NCBI GenBank assembly: GCA_025056305.1 | Contig: JANWWJ010000007.1 | Location: forward strand, 1-64,000 | From: Chitinophagales bacterium | Lineage (GTDB): Bacteria; Bacteroidota; Bacteroidia; Chitinophagales; UBA10324 | Length of the DNA stretch: 64,000 bases | Direction of reading: 5' to 3' | In this document: positions 18,840 to 29,792 of the stretch, in pieces | How the letters are laid out: each line of letters opens with the position of its first letter | Numbering within the stretch: the first letter of the stretch is position 1 | Made by a program: the position numbers and the translations under genes | Notes under the pieces: generated by a model | Told to the model about the DNA's origin: nothing | Databases searched by the model: none | What the model saw: the letters and a program-made list of their open reading frames with translations, nothing else

Positions 18840-20332
18840 TGCCCATCACTCATGCTTTGATTTTCGTAGCCTATAGCTTAGCAGCATTGTTCTTGCTGGG
18901 ATACAGTTTTGCACAGATACATCTTGTTTTTTTGTATTTGAGAAAAAAGAAAAAAGCGGAAAGTTCCTCCGCCAGATCACTGCCGGACCCTTTACCCCGA
19001 ATTACGGTGCAGTTGCCGATTTATAATGAGATGTATGTAGTGCGGCGGTTGCTGCGGGCAGTGGCTGCCTTACAATATCCCCGTCATTTGTTGGAGGTTC
19101 AGATTTTGAATGACTCAACCGATGAAACGTCGACGTTGATCGAAGAGTCGTTGCCGGAATTACGCCAACAGGGTCTGAATGTGCATCATTTGCGCCGTAC
19201 GGAACGACGGGGGTTTAAGGCGGGAGCCCTTGCTTATGGCCTGCAACATGCGCAGGGAGACTTTATCGCCATTTTTGATGCCGACTTTGTGCCGGCGCCT
19301 GATTTTCTCCTAAAGGCCTTACCCTATTTTGCAGATCCGCAGGTAGGAGTGGTACAGGCCCGCTGGGGTCACTTGAATCGAGACTATTCGTTATTGACGG
19401 AGTTGCAAGCTATGGCGCTGGATGCTCATTTCACGATAGAACAAGCTGGGCGTAATGCCGGCGGATTGTTCATCAATTTTAATGGAACTGCTGGCCTTTG
19501 GCGCAAAACAACTATTACGGATGCAGGGGGGTGGCAAGCTGATACTTTAACGGAAGATCTCGATCTCAGTTATCGTGCTCAGCTGAAGGGTTGGAAGTTC
19601 ATCTATCTTGAAGATTTGATTGTACCTGCAGAGCTGCCGGTAACCATGGATGCCATCAGAAGCCAACAATTTCGCTGGAACAAGGGAGCTGCCGAATGTG
19701 CGCGCAAACATGTGCGGGCCATTTTATTGCAACCGATGCCGTGGCGCATTCGCCTTCATGCCCTCTTTCACTTACTCAACAGCAGCGCTTTTGTGGCCGT
19801 ATTGACCCTGGCGGTCTTTAGCCTTCCCCTGATGATGATCAAACCCCTTTATCCGGATCATGTGATCTGGTCGGTGTTGTCTGTTGTTTCTTTAGTGTCC
19901 TGTTTAAACTTCGCTGTGTTCTTTTACCATAGCAAACGCGCGCAAAACTTAGAATCCTTTTCGATAAGTCGCTTTTTGAAAAAATATATTTTACTGCTCT
20001 GTGTATATTTAGGACTGTCGCTTCACAATGCATTGGCGGTGGTGGAGGGTTTTCTCGGGCGTCATTCTGTATTCGAGCGCACGCCCAAGTTTAACATCAT
20101 CAGCCGAAACGATGATTGGCGTCTGAACCGCTATTTAAATCCGCGCATCAGCCTCAAGATTATTGTCGAAGGTTTATTGGGTGTTGTTTACGCTGCAGCC
20201 ATCGTAGTATCGGCGCTGTCGGAGCAATGGATGATGGTGCCTTTCTATATCTTGCTTAGTGTAGGTTTTCTTTTTGTTTTTGCGACTTCCATCGCGCATG
20301 CACGTCGGCCGCTGGCGATCCGGATGGCTTAG
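18830..20332 (+). CDS. Membrane GT2 glycosyltransferase (cellulose-synthase/glucomannan-synthase-like)
   Basis: PRITVQLPIYNE...NDSTDET...FDADFVP...TEDLDLSYRAQ...QQFRWNKG (D,D,QxxRW type) with C-terminal TMs. Confidence 0.93.
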   Translation: MVMMPITHALIFVAYSLAALFLLGYSFAQIHLVFLYLRKKKKAESSSARSLPDPLPRITVQLPIYNEMYVVRRLLRAVAALQYPRHLLEVQILNDSTDETSTLIEESLPELRQQGLNVHHLRRTERRGFKAGALAYGLQHAQGDFIAIFDADFVPAPDFLLKALPYFADPQVGVVQARWGHLNRDYSLLTELQAMALDAHFTIEQAGRNAGGLFINFNGTAGLWRKTTITDAGGWQADTLTEDLDLSYRAQLKGWKFIYLEDLIVPAELPVTMDAIRSQQFRWNKGAAECARKHVRAILLQPMPWRIRLHALFHLLNSSAFVAVLTLAVFSLPLMMIKPLYPDHVIWSVLSVVSLVSCLNFAVFFYHSKRAQNLESFSISRFLKKYILLLCVYLGLSLHNALAVVEGFLGRHSVFERTPKFNIISRNDDWRLNRYLNPRISLKIIVEGLLGVVYAAAIVVSALSEQWMMVPFYILLSVGFLFVFATSIAHARRPLAIRMA

Positions 20333-21671
20333 GTATGGCCTGGTGGCTTGCGCATGGCTTTTGTCTGTAGGTGGGCATGCTGTCTTGGCTTATTGCGTCC
20401 GGCGCGAACAGTTTTACTTGTTGGTGGGCTTATGGTCAATACTTTTTGTATTGTATTTTGTTATATTAAGAAATGCTCTACAGTTAAATCTATGGGTGCT
20501 TACTGTCGGTGCGGTTGTGCTACGCTTGGTGTACTTGAAGGCCGTGCCGGCGCTCAGCGATGATTACAACCGGTTTCTGTGGGATGGGCATTTGTGGCAA
20601 CTGGGGATCAATCCTTACGCTCATCGTCCTGTGGATTTAATGGCGCAGAACCGGGAGTTGCCAGCACCCTTACCATCTTTGTTTGCGGGCCTGAATTCGC
20701 CATTGTACTACACGGTTTATCCCCCGCTGTTGCAATATGTGTTTAGGCTTTCAGCCCTAACAGGTCCAGACATCGAACAGGGCATCATGGTCCTGCGAGC
20801 GGTGGTTGTGCTGGCGGAAACGGGCACTTTGCTGTGCTTGCCAGGGTTGCTGCGGCGTTTGGGCTTGCCGGCTTCGCGGACTTGGTGGTACGGCTATAAT
20901 CCCCTGATCATTACTGAGCTCACGGGAAATCTGCATATGGAAGGGTTGATGATTTTTGCAATAACTATAGCGCTTTGTTTTTTGTTGCTTGGACGTAAGC
21001 CCTCAGCAGCAGTCGCCTGGGCGGCAGCGGTGGCTGTAAAGCTGTTGCCGCTGATGTGGTTGGCCTTTCTGCCAAAACGTATGCGTGGATACAGCATACT
21101 TTTCGGTTTTGCTGTGGTGGCCTTGGTTGCGCTTTCATTTCTCCCTTTTGCAGAGATCGTTTCCGCAAAGAATCTAGGGCAGTCGTTAGATTTATATTTC
21201 AGAAAATTTGAATTCAATGCAGGGATCTACGGCTTTGTGCGTTGGATTAGCACACAGTTGTACGGATACCATCACATCGCTACCACAGGACCGTTGCTGG
21301 CATTGCTTGCGGCAGTGTTGATCGGAGCGTTGGCCGTGACGGAACGCCACGCCGACATGACCCGTCTTCCCCGGATGATGCTGCTTTCCCTAACGATTTA
21401 TTTGCTTTGTTCGCCTGTAGTGCATCCGTGGTATTTAGCTACGTTGGTGGCCCTGGCGCCCATGGCCGGAGTGTATTTTCCGCTGGTATGGTCGGCAGCG
21501 GTGGTGGTTTCGTACGCAGCCTACCGGCAACAGCCGTATGAGGAAATAGGCTGGCTGGTGGCGCTGGAGTATGTGCTGGTGGGCGCAACCATGGTTGCCG
21601 ATTATGTTCGAAGCATAAAGGTGAGCGGGAAAGAGCCCAGGGAACCAGCTGCTGCAGCAGGCGAGGTTTAA
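20274..21671 (+). CDS. Polytopic membrane glycosyltransferase (GT87/GT-C like)
   Basis: Multi-TM, 'LSDDYNRFLWDGHLWQLGINPYAHRP' and 'NPLIITELTGNLHMEGLM' typical of GT-C mannosyltransferase-like proteins. True start uncertain (GTG at 20343 possible). Confidence 0.8.
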   Translation: MFLRLPSRMHVGRWRSGWLRYGLVACAWLLSVGGHAVLAYCVRREQFYLLVGLWSILFVLYFVILRNALQLNLWVLTVGAVVLRLVYLKAVPALSDDYNRFLWDGHLWQLGINPYAHRPVDLMAQNRELPAPLPSLFAGLNSPLYYTVYPPLLQYVFRLSALTGPDIEQGIMVLRAVVVLAETGTLLCLPGLLRRLGLPASRTWWYGYNPLIITELTGNLHMEGLMIFAITIALCFLLLGRKPSAAVAWAAAVAVKLLPLMWLAFLPKRMRGYSILFGFAVVALVALSFLPFAEIVSAKNLGQSLDLYFRKFEFNAGIYGFVRWISTQLYGYHHIATTGPLLALLAAVLIGALAVTERHADMTRLPRMMLLSLTIYLLCSPVVHPWYLATLVALAPMAGVYFPLVWSAAVVVSYAAYRQQPYEEIGWLVALEYVLVGATMVADYVRSIKVSGKEPREPAAAAGEV

Positions 21672-22750
21672 ACAAACCGATCGCCCTTCTTGAGCCGGAC
21701 ATCCATGATTATTTCTTTAATACGTTGTTCCTGTTCGCGGCGACAGATCATGAGCACTTCCTCTGTATCTACCACGATAAAATCTTCCAACCCTTCTAGG
21801 ACAACCAGTTTATGGTCGGGAACCATTACCATGCAATTCTGGGCGTCGTAAATCATAACGTTTTTCCCTTTGACGGCATTGCCCAAATAATCTTTAGGAA
21901 AAGCTTGATATAAGGAAGCCCAGGTACCCAGGTCGCTCCAACCGAAGGCAGCCGGTATGACCATGACGTTGCGGGCTTTTTCCATGATGGCCGTATCGAT
22001 GCTGACGTTGGGACACAGGGAATAAGCACGCGAAATAGCAGCCGGCTCCTCGGCTGTGTTGATGAATCGTTTGATTTCCTTAAAATACTGTATCACTTCG
22101 GGCAAGTAGTGCTGGTACGCATTCAGCAGGCTGCGCAGGTTACTGATGAATATGCCGGCATTCCACAGAAAATCACCGCTGCGGTAAAATACATTGGCGA
22201 TTTCTTGAGGAGGTTTTTCGACGAAAGTTTTAACCTTGAAAAGCCCTTGCTCTTCACGGTCTTCTAAAAATTGAATGTAACCGTAGTTGGTATCAGCACG
22301 GGTAGGCCGAATCCCCACGGTGATGATGAAGTCTTTCTTTTCCGCCGCTTTAAAGGCAGCAGTTACGGTCGTGGCAAATTTGTCTTCTCCAAGGATAAAA
22401 TGGTCAGCAGGAAAAAAGCCAACACAAGCGTTGTTGTCATGGTAAAACAAGCGTAAGGCACTATAGGCGATGCAAGGTGCCGTGTTTTTACGATAAGGTT
22501 CCAGCAGTAAGTTGGACGGAGGTAATTGAGGCAGCTGCGATCGGGAAATGTCTCCGTAATCCACATTGGTGATCACATAGATGTTTTGCGGTAAAAAAAC
22601 GCGCAGCAGACGTTCGTACGTAAGTTGCAGCAACGATTTGCCGATGCCGAGGATATCTAAGAACTGTTTGGGAAGACCGGTTTTACTGTACGGCCAGAAG
22701 CGACTGCCGATACCGCCGGCCATGATTACGGCAAAGTAGTTGCGCTTCAC
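21668..22750 (-). CDS. manC: Mannose-1-phosphate guanylyltransferase
   Basis: VIMAGGIGSRFWPYSKTGLPKQFLDILG...FVEKP...NAGIF...WSDLGTW; GTG start. Confidence 0.93.
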   Translation of the reverse strand: MKRNYFAVIMAGGIGSRFWPYSKTGLPKQFLDILGIGKSLLQLTYERLLRVFLPQNIYVITNVDYGDISRSQLPQLPPSNLLLEPYRKNTAPCIAYSALRLFYHDNNACVGFFPADHFILGEDKFATTVTAAFKAAEKKDFIITVGIRPTRADTNYGYIQFLEDREEQGLFKVKTFVEKPPQEIANVFYRSGDFLWNAGIFISNLRSLLNAYQHYLPEVIQYFKEIKRFINTAEEPAAISRAYSLCPNVSIDTAIMEKARNVMVIPAAFGWSDLGTWASLYQAFPKDYLGNAVKGKNVMIYDAQNCMVMVPDHKLVVLEGLEDFIVVDTEEVLMICRREQEQRIKEIIMDVRLKKGDRFV

Positions 22751-22800
22751 AGCACGAAGATAGCAGCCGCGGTGTCACTACTTGGGAGCATCATGGCATC

Positions 22801-23868
22801 TTAGACTAAGCCTTCATGGAGTAAATCGTGCACATGCACCATACCAACGTAGCGTCCGCGGGAAGTCACAATCAATTGCGTGATTTTATGCTGGCGCATT
22901 AGTTCCAAGGCCCGTACTGCCAGTTCGTTTTCGTCAATAGTTTTAGGATTTCGGGTCATAACGTTGCGGGCCAGCAGTCCATCGAAGTTGGGATGGTTTT
23001 CCATGAGGCGGCGCAAGTCTCCATCGGTGATGATACCGGCCAGCCGGTCACGGGCGGTCAAGACGGCGGTAGCTCCTAAACGCCCGGAGGTGATGGTCAG
23101 GATCACATCTTTAATGGAAGCATCAAGACGCACCGCTGGCGCAGGGTGGCGGGGATACAAATCGCGGACGCGCAGGTAAAGGCGTTTCCCCAGTGCCCCA
23201 CCCGGGTGAATGCGTGCAAAGTCAGCAGCAGTAAATCCGCGCAGCTTCACCAAAGACATGGCCAGAGCGTCGCCTAAGGCCATCTGTGCTGCCGTACTGG
23301 CCGTAGGAACCAGGTTATTGGGACAGGCTTCACGAGCCACTGTAACCGGCAAGATATAGTCGGCGTGGCGGGCCAAAAAACTGTTAGTGTTGCCCACCAT
23401 GGCAATGACCTTATTTCCGTTGTGGCGTACCAGCGGCACCAGCACCCGTATTTCCGGACTCTCGCCGCTGTTGGAAATACACAGCAGCAGATCCTCGGGT
23501 TGAACCGAGCCCAAGTCGCCGTGAATGGCATCAGCAGCATGCAAAAACAGGGCGGGGGTTCCTGTGGAATTTAACGTGGCGACAATTTTCTGAGCTATCA
23601 GTGCGCTTTTGCCGATGCCGGTAACCACAAGGCGGCCGCGGCATTCATAAATCATGCGCACGACGGTAACAAAAGTTACATTAATCTGTCGTTTAAGACC
23701 AGCTACTGCAGCGGCTTCCGCGTCAAGCGTTTGCCGTGCTGTATGCAAAATGTCTTTGTCGTCTAAAGAAAGCTTTTTGGCCAATAAAAAAGAGCGTAAT
23801 ATTTTTGTAAAAGTATAAAAACAGCTATTTTTAATCGAAGTCGATTCTTCGATCACAAACCACGTCAT
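22801..23868 (-). CDS. kdsD: KpsF/GutQ family arabinose-5-phosphate isomerase (SIS + 2 CBS)
   Basis: SIS domain GRLVVTGIGKSALIAQKIVATLNSTGTPALFLHAADAIHGDLG and CBS pair. Confidence 0.93.
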   Translation of the reverse strand: MTWFVIEESTSIKNSCFYTFTKILRSFLLAKKLSLDDKDILHTARQTLDAEAAAVAGLKRQINVTFVTVVRMIYECRGRLVVTGIGKSALIAQKIVATLNSTGTPALFLHAADAIHGDLGSVQPEDLLLCISNSGESPEIRVLVPLVRHNGNKVIAMVGNTNSFLARHADYILPVTVAREACPNNLVPTASTAAQMALGDALAMSLVKLRGFTAADFARIHPGGALGKRLYLRVRDLYPRHPAPAVRLDASIKDVILTITSGRLGATAVLTARDRLAGIITDGDLRRLMENHPNFDGLLARNVMTRNPKTIDENELAVRALELMRQHKITQLIVTSRGRYVGMVHVHDLLHEGLV

Positions 23869-23999
23869 TTTAACCTCAATGAAAAAACGCCAGCTGGTAT
23901 TTGTAGGAAATGGATGTGTGTGTGCATTGGGATAAGTACAATGAAAAACTTGAATTCTCGTTATAATTCATTACACCCCTAAACGTGAGATAGGAGCAA

Positions 24000-26353
24000 T
24001 GGGAAAAAAAAGTTCTGGAGCAGAAGTGAAGGAAGTAAAGGAGCCACGAGCCAGAAAAGGCCGTGCGGCAGCAAAAATTTCCTTAAACGGAAACGGGCAG
24101 AGCCTGAGTACCGCTTCGGTCCAAGACGAAGCGCCGCGTTCGTTACGGCCTGAACCGTTGCGTTTGCTCAACCCCGAGGTAAACCTGCTGCATGCTCTGC
24201 AGGAGCATTTCGGATTCGATCATTTTAAGGGAGAACAAGAGCGAGCCATTCGCAGCATCATTGCTGGAAACGACACCTTTGTCATTATGCCGACTGGAGG
24301 GGGCAAATCCCTCTGTTATCAATTGCCGGCATTGCTTGCGGAAGGTACGGCCATCATCATCTCTCCGCTGATAGCCCTGATGAAAAATCAGGTGGATGCC
24401 ATCAGAGGCTACAGCACACGGGACGCCGTAGCCCATTTTCTCAACTCTACCTTGACCAAGCAGCAACAACGGCAGGTGAAAAAGGATTTGATGGAGGGCC
24501 ATACCAAGATGCTTTACGTGGCTCCGGAAACCCTAACCAAAGAGGAAAACATCCGCTTTTTGAGTGAGCAGAAGATCTCTTTTGTGGCAGTTGACGAAGC
24601 CCATTGCATTTCCGAATGGGGACACGATTTCCGTCCCGAGTATCGTAAAATCAAAAGCATGGTGGAGGCCATGGGGCACCGTATTCCCATCATGGCCCTG
24701 ACAGCTACAGCTACGCCAAAAGTGCAAAGCGATATCATCAAGAACCTGGGGATGATCAATCCTACGGTGCTGATTGCCTCATTCAACCGGCCCAACCTTT
24801 ACTATGAAGTTCGGCCTAAGGTTAAACGCGACTTAGCCCTAAAGGAAATCGTTCGGTTCATCAAAAACCATCCGGGTAGTTCGGGAATCATTTATGTGTT
24901 AAGCCGAAAGACAACTGAGGAAATTGCTGAATACCTCACTGTCAACGGCATCAGAGCGGCTGCTTACCATGCCGGCCTTGAGGCGGCCGTTCGGTCGCAG
25001 CGGCAGGACCAATTTCTCCATGAAGAAATTGACGTCATCGTCGCTACCATTGCTTTTGGCATGGGCATAGACAAACCCGATGTGCGTTTTGTGATCCACT
25101 GGAACATGCCCAAATCTTTGGAAAACTATTATCAGGAAACCGGCCGGGCTGGGCGCGATGGACTGTTGGCCAAATGCATCGCTTATTACAACTATCACGA
25201 CATAGAGAAGTTGGAAAAGTTCATGCGGGACAAAACGCAGAACGAACGCGAACTGGGCGGGCATCTGCTCATGGAAACAGTGGCATATGCCGAAACCTCT
25301 GTCTGTCGTCGTAAGTTTTTGATCCACTACTTCGGTCAACGTTACGAAGAAGATAATTGCGGAAACTGCGACAACTGCCTCCATCCCAAAGAACAACTGG
25401 AAGGCAAACAGTACCTTCAAGACTTGTTGCGCGTAGTTGATGCCATACACGAAAGCTTTCCTATTGATTACGTGGTGGACATTTTGTGTGGCAACAAGCA
25501 CAATCAGGTCACCATGTTTCGCCACGACGAGTTGGAAGTGTTTGGTATTGGGAAGGACCACGACAGCCATTTCTGGAATTCCGTATTGCGGCAAGCTTTG
25601 CTGCATGACCTTTTGTTCAAAGACATTGAGAACTACGGCGTTATTCGCATCAGTGAAAAAGGGAGGCAGTTTCTGAAAAAGCCCTACAGCATTCCTATAT
25701 CCATCAATCATGATTTTGATAATCTGGAAGACGCTGAGCCGGAGGGGGGTACAGGGGCTTTAGATCCGCAACTGCTGGCCATGCTTAAGGATTTGCGCAA
25801 GAGCGAAGCTGACCGGCTCAAGCTGGCTCCTTACATCTTGTTTCAAGACCCCTCGCTGGAAGAGATGGCTACGATGTATCCGACCAGCTTGGATGAGCTT
25901 ATGCGCATTACCGGTGTAAGCCGAGGTAAAGCAGAAAAATTCGGGCGCCCCTTTGTGGAGCTCATCAAACGATACGTAGAGGAAAACGAGATCGAAAAAC
26001 CCTCGGAACTCGTGGTGCGCAGTGTGGTCAACAAGTCAGCAAACAAAATTTACATCATCCAAAACGTTGATAAACGTATACCGCTGGAAACCATAGCGCA
26101 GGCAAAGAACATGAGTATGGCCGAGCTTATTCAGGAAATGGAATCCATCGTAGCTTCCGGCACGCGCCTCAACCTGGATTACTACATCAATGAACTCATA
26201 GATAAAGAAAGGCAACAGGAAGTTTTTGAATATTTCCGGACTGCCGCAAGCGATTCGGTCGAAGAGGCCGTGAATGCCCTGGGTAAAGAAAATTATACCT
26301 ATGAGGAAATTCAATTGCTGCGGTTGAAGTTTTTAAGTGAAATCGCTCACTAA
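24000..26353 (+). CDS. recQ: ATP-dependent DNA helicase RecQ
   Basis: MPTGGGKSLCYQLPAL, DEAH box VDEAHCISEWGHDFRPEY, QETGRAGRDG, Zn-binding C..CGNCDNC, HRDC. Confidence 0.97.
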
Positions 26354-26415
26354 GCCGTTGCAGGCAAAGAGGACTTCATCAGAAAACGAATACGTCTGAA
26401 ATTTAATTTTTCATA

Positions 26416-29175
26416 ATGAGAAAGATTTTTATTGCTGTTGGCATCATCGTGGTGTTGTCGTTGGGTGCTTTGGTGGCAGTTCCTTATCTGTTCCGCGACA
26501 CGTTGAAGGCCAAGGTGCAGGAAGCGTTAAACAGGCAGCTCGAGGCGAAAGTTTCGTTTGGCTCTGTAGGCTTATCGTTGATTCGTGATTTTCCTCAACT
26601 GAGCTTTTGTCTCGGCGACCTTACGCTCGTGGGTACCGGCCCTTTTGAAGGAGATACGTTATTGTATGCCGAAGAATTTCGGTTGGCGTTGTCCCTGTTT
26701 GATGTGTTGGGAGGCAAGCAAATAGGCATCCGCTCGGTTCGGGTACATCGGCCCTATGTGCAGCTGAAAATATTGGCAGATGGCCGGGCCAATTACGATA
26801 TCCTCAAAACTGATACGGTAGACGCAGCACAGGAGCCATCTGAATATCGGGTATCCCTGCAGTCGTATCGCCTTAGCGAAGGGCGCATTGTCTATGACGA
26901 TGCGTCCACCCGCACCTACATTCGATTGGATGGAGTTTCGCACAGCGGACGGGGCGATTTCACTCAGTCGGTTTTTGATTTGACCACGCAAAGTGACGTC
27001 AGTGGCCTGACGTTCCGCTATGATGGAGTTTCCTACCTCAATCAAGTACGGCTGAATGCCGAGGCTACCTTTCGAATCCATCTCGATTCATCCCTTTACA
27101 CATTAAAGAAAAATGAATTTGTATTAAATGAATTGCCTCTGTCGCTGGACGGGTGGGTTGCGCTTCCGGAACAGGACGTGGTCATGGACTTGCGATGGGC
27201 ATTAGGGCGCAGTGATTTCCGTAGCCTGCTGTCGCTGGTCCCCGGATTGTATTCAAAAGATTTTCGACACATCAAGGCTGAAGGAAAAGTGGCTGCCTCA
27301 GGACGCGTCTGGGGCACATACGGGGTAGACCGCATGCCTGCCTTCGAAGTCAGCCTTAAGGTGGAAAACGGACAGTTTCAATATCCGCAGCTTCCTCAAG
27401 CGGTACACAATGTTCACATAGACCTCAACATCAATAATTCCAATGGCCAACCCGATCAGACGGAGATTGATTTAAAGCAGCTTCATGCTGAATTAGGCAG
27501 CGATGTCGTCGATGCCCGCCTCAATGTCAAGACGCCGGTCAGCGACCCGAATGTAAATGGCATGATCAAAGGAATGCTCAACTTGGGTAATTTGAAAAAT
27601 GTTATCCCGCTGCCGGAAGGCACTGATTTAAGTGGCATAGTGCGCAGTGATGTAATGCTGAAAGGCCGTTACTCAGCAATCGAACAGAAACGGTATGAGC
27701 AATTTGAAGCCAGTGGGCGCATTAAAGTGGAAAATTTATCGTACCAGGCCGCAGGCATGCCGGCCCTGAGCATTCCTGCATTGGACCTGGAGTTTCATCC
27801 GCATCAGGTTGCTTTGCAACGCTTGCAAGTACGTTCGGGAACCAGCGACTTCTCTGCTTCTGGCTACGTGGACAATCTGTTAGGTTATTACTTCCGCGAT
27901 GAATTGCTCAAGGGTTCATTCCAGCTTACTTCCCAACTGATTGATTTGAATGAGTTCATGACGGGCACGGCTACCACGACCCAACCGCCCGATAGCGCTG
28001 CAATGGAGGTTTTACCAGTTCCGGCTAACATAAACTTTCAGGTACAGATGGAGGCGGGTCGGCTGTTGTACGAAAAATTAGAATTGAGAAATGTAAAAGG
28101 CATTTTATCCGTGCGCGATCAAATGTTGGAGCTGCAACAGCTGAGCTTCAGCACGCTGGGAGGAACCGTACGCATGAGCGGAAGCTACAATACCAAAAAC
28201 CCCAGCGAGCCACAGATAAGTTATTCATTAAACATAAATAACATAGACATTCAACAAGCGGTGGCTGCCGTGAACTCAGTTGGTCAATTAGCACCCATAG
28301 CCCAAAGGGCAACTGGGCGTGTGGGCGGAGAACTAGCGGTTCATGGCAAGCTGGATAAGCACATGCAGCCAATCTTGATGTCGTTAAGCGGACATGGTCT
28401 GATCAGCGGTGATCAGATCTCTGTGAGCAATTTTGAGCCGTTGCAGCAATTGGCCGAAGCTTTGAAAATGACTGCATATCACCAGCTCAACTTGCCCCAA
28501 GTGCGCTTGTCGTTTCGCATGGAAAACGGGCGGGTACACGTAAGTCCCTTTGAAACATCATGGCACGGGGCTAAAAGTGTTATTTCCGGCAGCCATGGCT
28601 TGGATCAAAGTTTAGACTACTTAGTTCAGCTCAGCATACCCCGCTCGCAACTGCCCCCTGCAGCGGTTCAGGTGTTTTCGGCCGGTCTGGCTAAGGTGCA
28701 GCAAATGGCCGGAGCATCAGTTTCTTTACCCGATCCTGTGCAGGTGAACATAAAAGTCAGAGGTACGGTAGCAAAGCCCATCATCACGACTGATTTTCGG
28801 CAACAGGCAACCCAGGCTGCTGAAACGATGGTGCAGGCAGCAGAACAGAAAGCTCAAGAGAAGATCCAAGAAGTCAAAGCCGATCTGCGTGCCGAGGCTG
28901 ATCGTATTCTGAAACAAGCCCAACAGCAGGCACAGCTGATTCGCCAGCAAGCTCAGCAGGCTGCTGACAAAATCAAAAAGGAGGGCTATGCGCAAGCCGA
29001 CAAACTGGTTGCTGAAGCAAAAAATCCGATAGCTAAAGCAGCAGCGCAGGAGGCAGCCAAAAAGCTAAAACAGGAAACAGACAAGAAAGCTCAGGCTGTG
29101 TTGGATGCAGCAGAGAAAGAAGCTCAGAAGGTGCTTCAGGAAGCCCAGAAAAAGGCTGATGAATTGCTTAAATAA
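26416..29175 (+). CDS. AsmA family protein with C-terminal Ala/Gln/Lys coiled-coil
   Basis: N-terminal TM; AsmA-like FGSVGLSLIRDFPQLSFCLGDLTLVG; C-terminal ...SFRMENGRVHVSPF; ~120-aa coiled-coil tail. Confidence 0.9.
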   Translation: MRKIFIAVGIIVVLSLGALVAVPYLFRDTLKAKVQEALNRQLEAKVSFGSVGLSLIRDFPQLSFCLGDLTLVGTGPFEGDTLLYAEEFRLALSLFDVLGGKQIGIRSVRVHRPYVQLKILADGRANYDILKTDTVDAAQEPSEYRVSLQSYRLSEGRIVYDDASTRTYIRLDGVSHSGRGDFTQSVFDLTTQSDVSGLTFRYDGVSYLNQVRLNAEATFRIHLDSSLYTLKKNEFVLNELPLSLDGWVALPEQDVVMDLRWALGRSDFRSLLSLVPGLYSKDFRHIKAEGKVAASGRVWGTYGVDRMPAFEVSLKVENGQFQYPQLPQAVHNVHIDLNINNSNGQPDQTEIDLKQLHAELGSDVVDARLNVKTPVSDPNVNGMIKGMLNLGNLKNVIPLPEGTDLSGIVRSDVMLKGRYSAIEQKRYEQFEASGRIKVENLSYQAAGMPALSIPALDLEFHPHQVALQRLQVRSGTSDFSASGYVDNLLGYYFRDELLKGSFQLTSQLIDLNEFMTGTATTTQPPDSAAMEVLPVPANINFQVQMEAGRLLYEKLELRNVKGILSVRDQMLELQQLSFSTLGGTVRMSGSYNTKNPSEPQISYSLNINNIDIQQAVAAVNSVGQLAPIAQRATGRVGGELAVHGKLDKHMQPILMSLSGHGLISGDQISVSNFEPLQQLAEALKMTAYHQLNLPQVRLSFRMENGRVHVSPFETSWHGAKSVISGSHGLDQSLDYLVQLSIPRSQLPPAAVQVFSAGLAKVQQMAGASVSLPDPVQVNIKVRGTVAKPIITTDFRQQATQAAETMVQAAEQKAQEKIQEVKADLRAEADRILKQAQQQAQLIRQQAQQAADKIKKEGYAQADKLVAEAKNPIAKAAAQEAAKKLKQETDKKAQAVLDAAEKEAQKVLQEAQKKADELLK

Positions 29176-29181
29176 ATGCGC

Positions 29182-29730
29182 CTAAAGCTTAGGCGTCGAT
29201 TCTAAACCGGTGATCGGCCGAGCGTGCAGCGGTTGTATGATGTAAAGGGTACGTTCCAGCCGCCGAACCTGCGAGGTGTCTTTGCATTGATGCAATAAGG
29301 CGATGGCCGTCTTTTTCAACAAAGGGTGCACCCAGTGGGGCAGGAGTTCTACCAGAGGGGTAAGGGCAAAGCGACGACGGTGCAGGCGAGGATGAGGCAG
29401 AGATAATTCAGGGGAAGAGAGCACCAACTGGTCGTAAAGCAAAATATCAAGATCCAGTGCACGGGGCGCTCCGTTGGTGTCAGGGCTGCGGCCCGCGGCT
29501 TGTTCCAATCGCTTCAGAACAGCCAACAGCATCTGCGGCGACAGACTGGTTTCCAACAACACACCAACATTCAGATACCACGGCTGAGAACGTACGCCCC
29601 AAGGTTCGGTTTCATAAATAGAAGAAATCTTAATGATTCTTCCGACAACGTCATGCATCGCATTAAGGGCTTGTTGCAACTGTTGCTGTCGATTGCCCAG
29701 GTTGCTGCCGGCCAAAATCACGACCTGCAT
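29182..29730 (-). CDS. folK: 2-amino-4-hydroxy-6-hydroxymethyldihydropteridine pyrophosphokinase
   Basis: VVILAGSNLGNRQQQL..YETEPWG...APRALDLDILLYD...LPHPRLHRRRFALTPL; start refined to 29730. Confidence 0.95.
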   Translation of the reverse strand: MQVVILAGSNLGNRQQQLQQALNAMHDVVGRIIKISSIYETEPWGVRSQPWYLNVGVLLETSLSPQMLLAVLKRLEQAAGRSPDTNGAPRALDLDILLYDQLVLSSPELSLPHPRLHRRRFALTPLVELLPHWVHPLLKKTAIALLHQCKDTSQVRRLERTLYIIQPLHARPITGLESTPKL

Positions 29731-29792
29731 GAGTGGTTTACTGGTTTGCGAAAAGTGAAAGTTACTGTGGCGAGCCAAACCTTATAGCTCTT

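Noticed and set aside
24899-25711. 270-aa minus-strand ORF inside recQ
   Set aside because: Fully antisense to a clear RecQ gene; composition typical of a shadow ORF.
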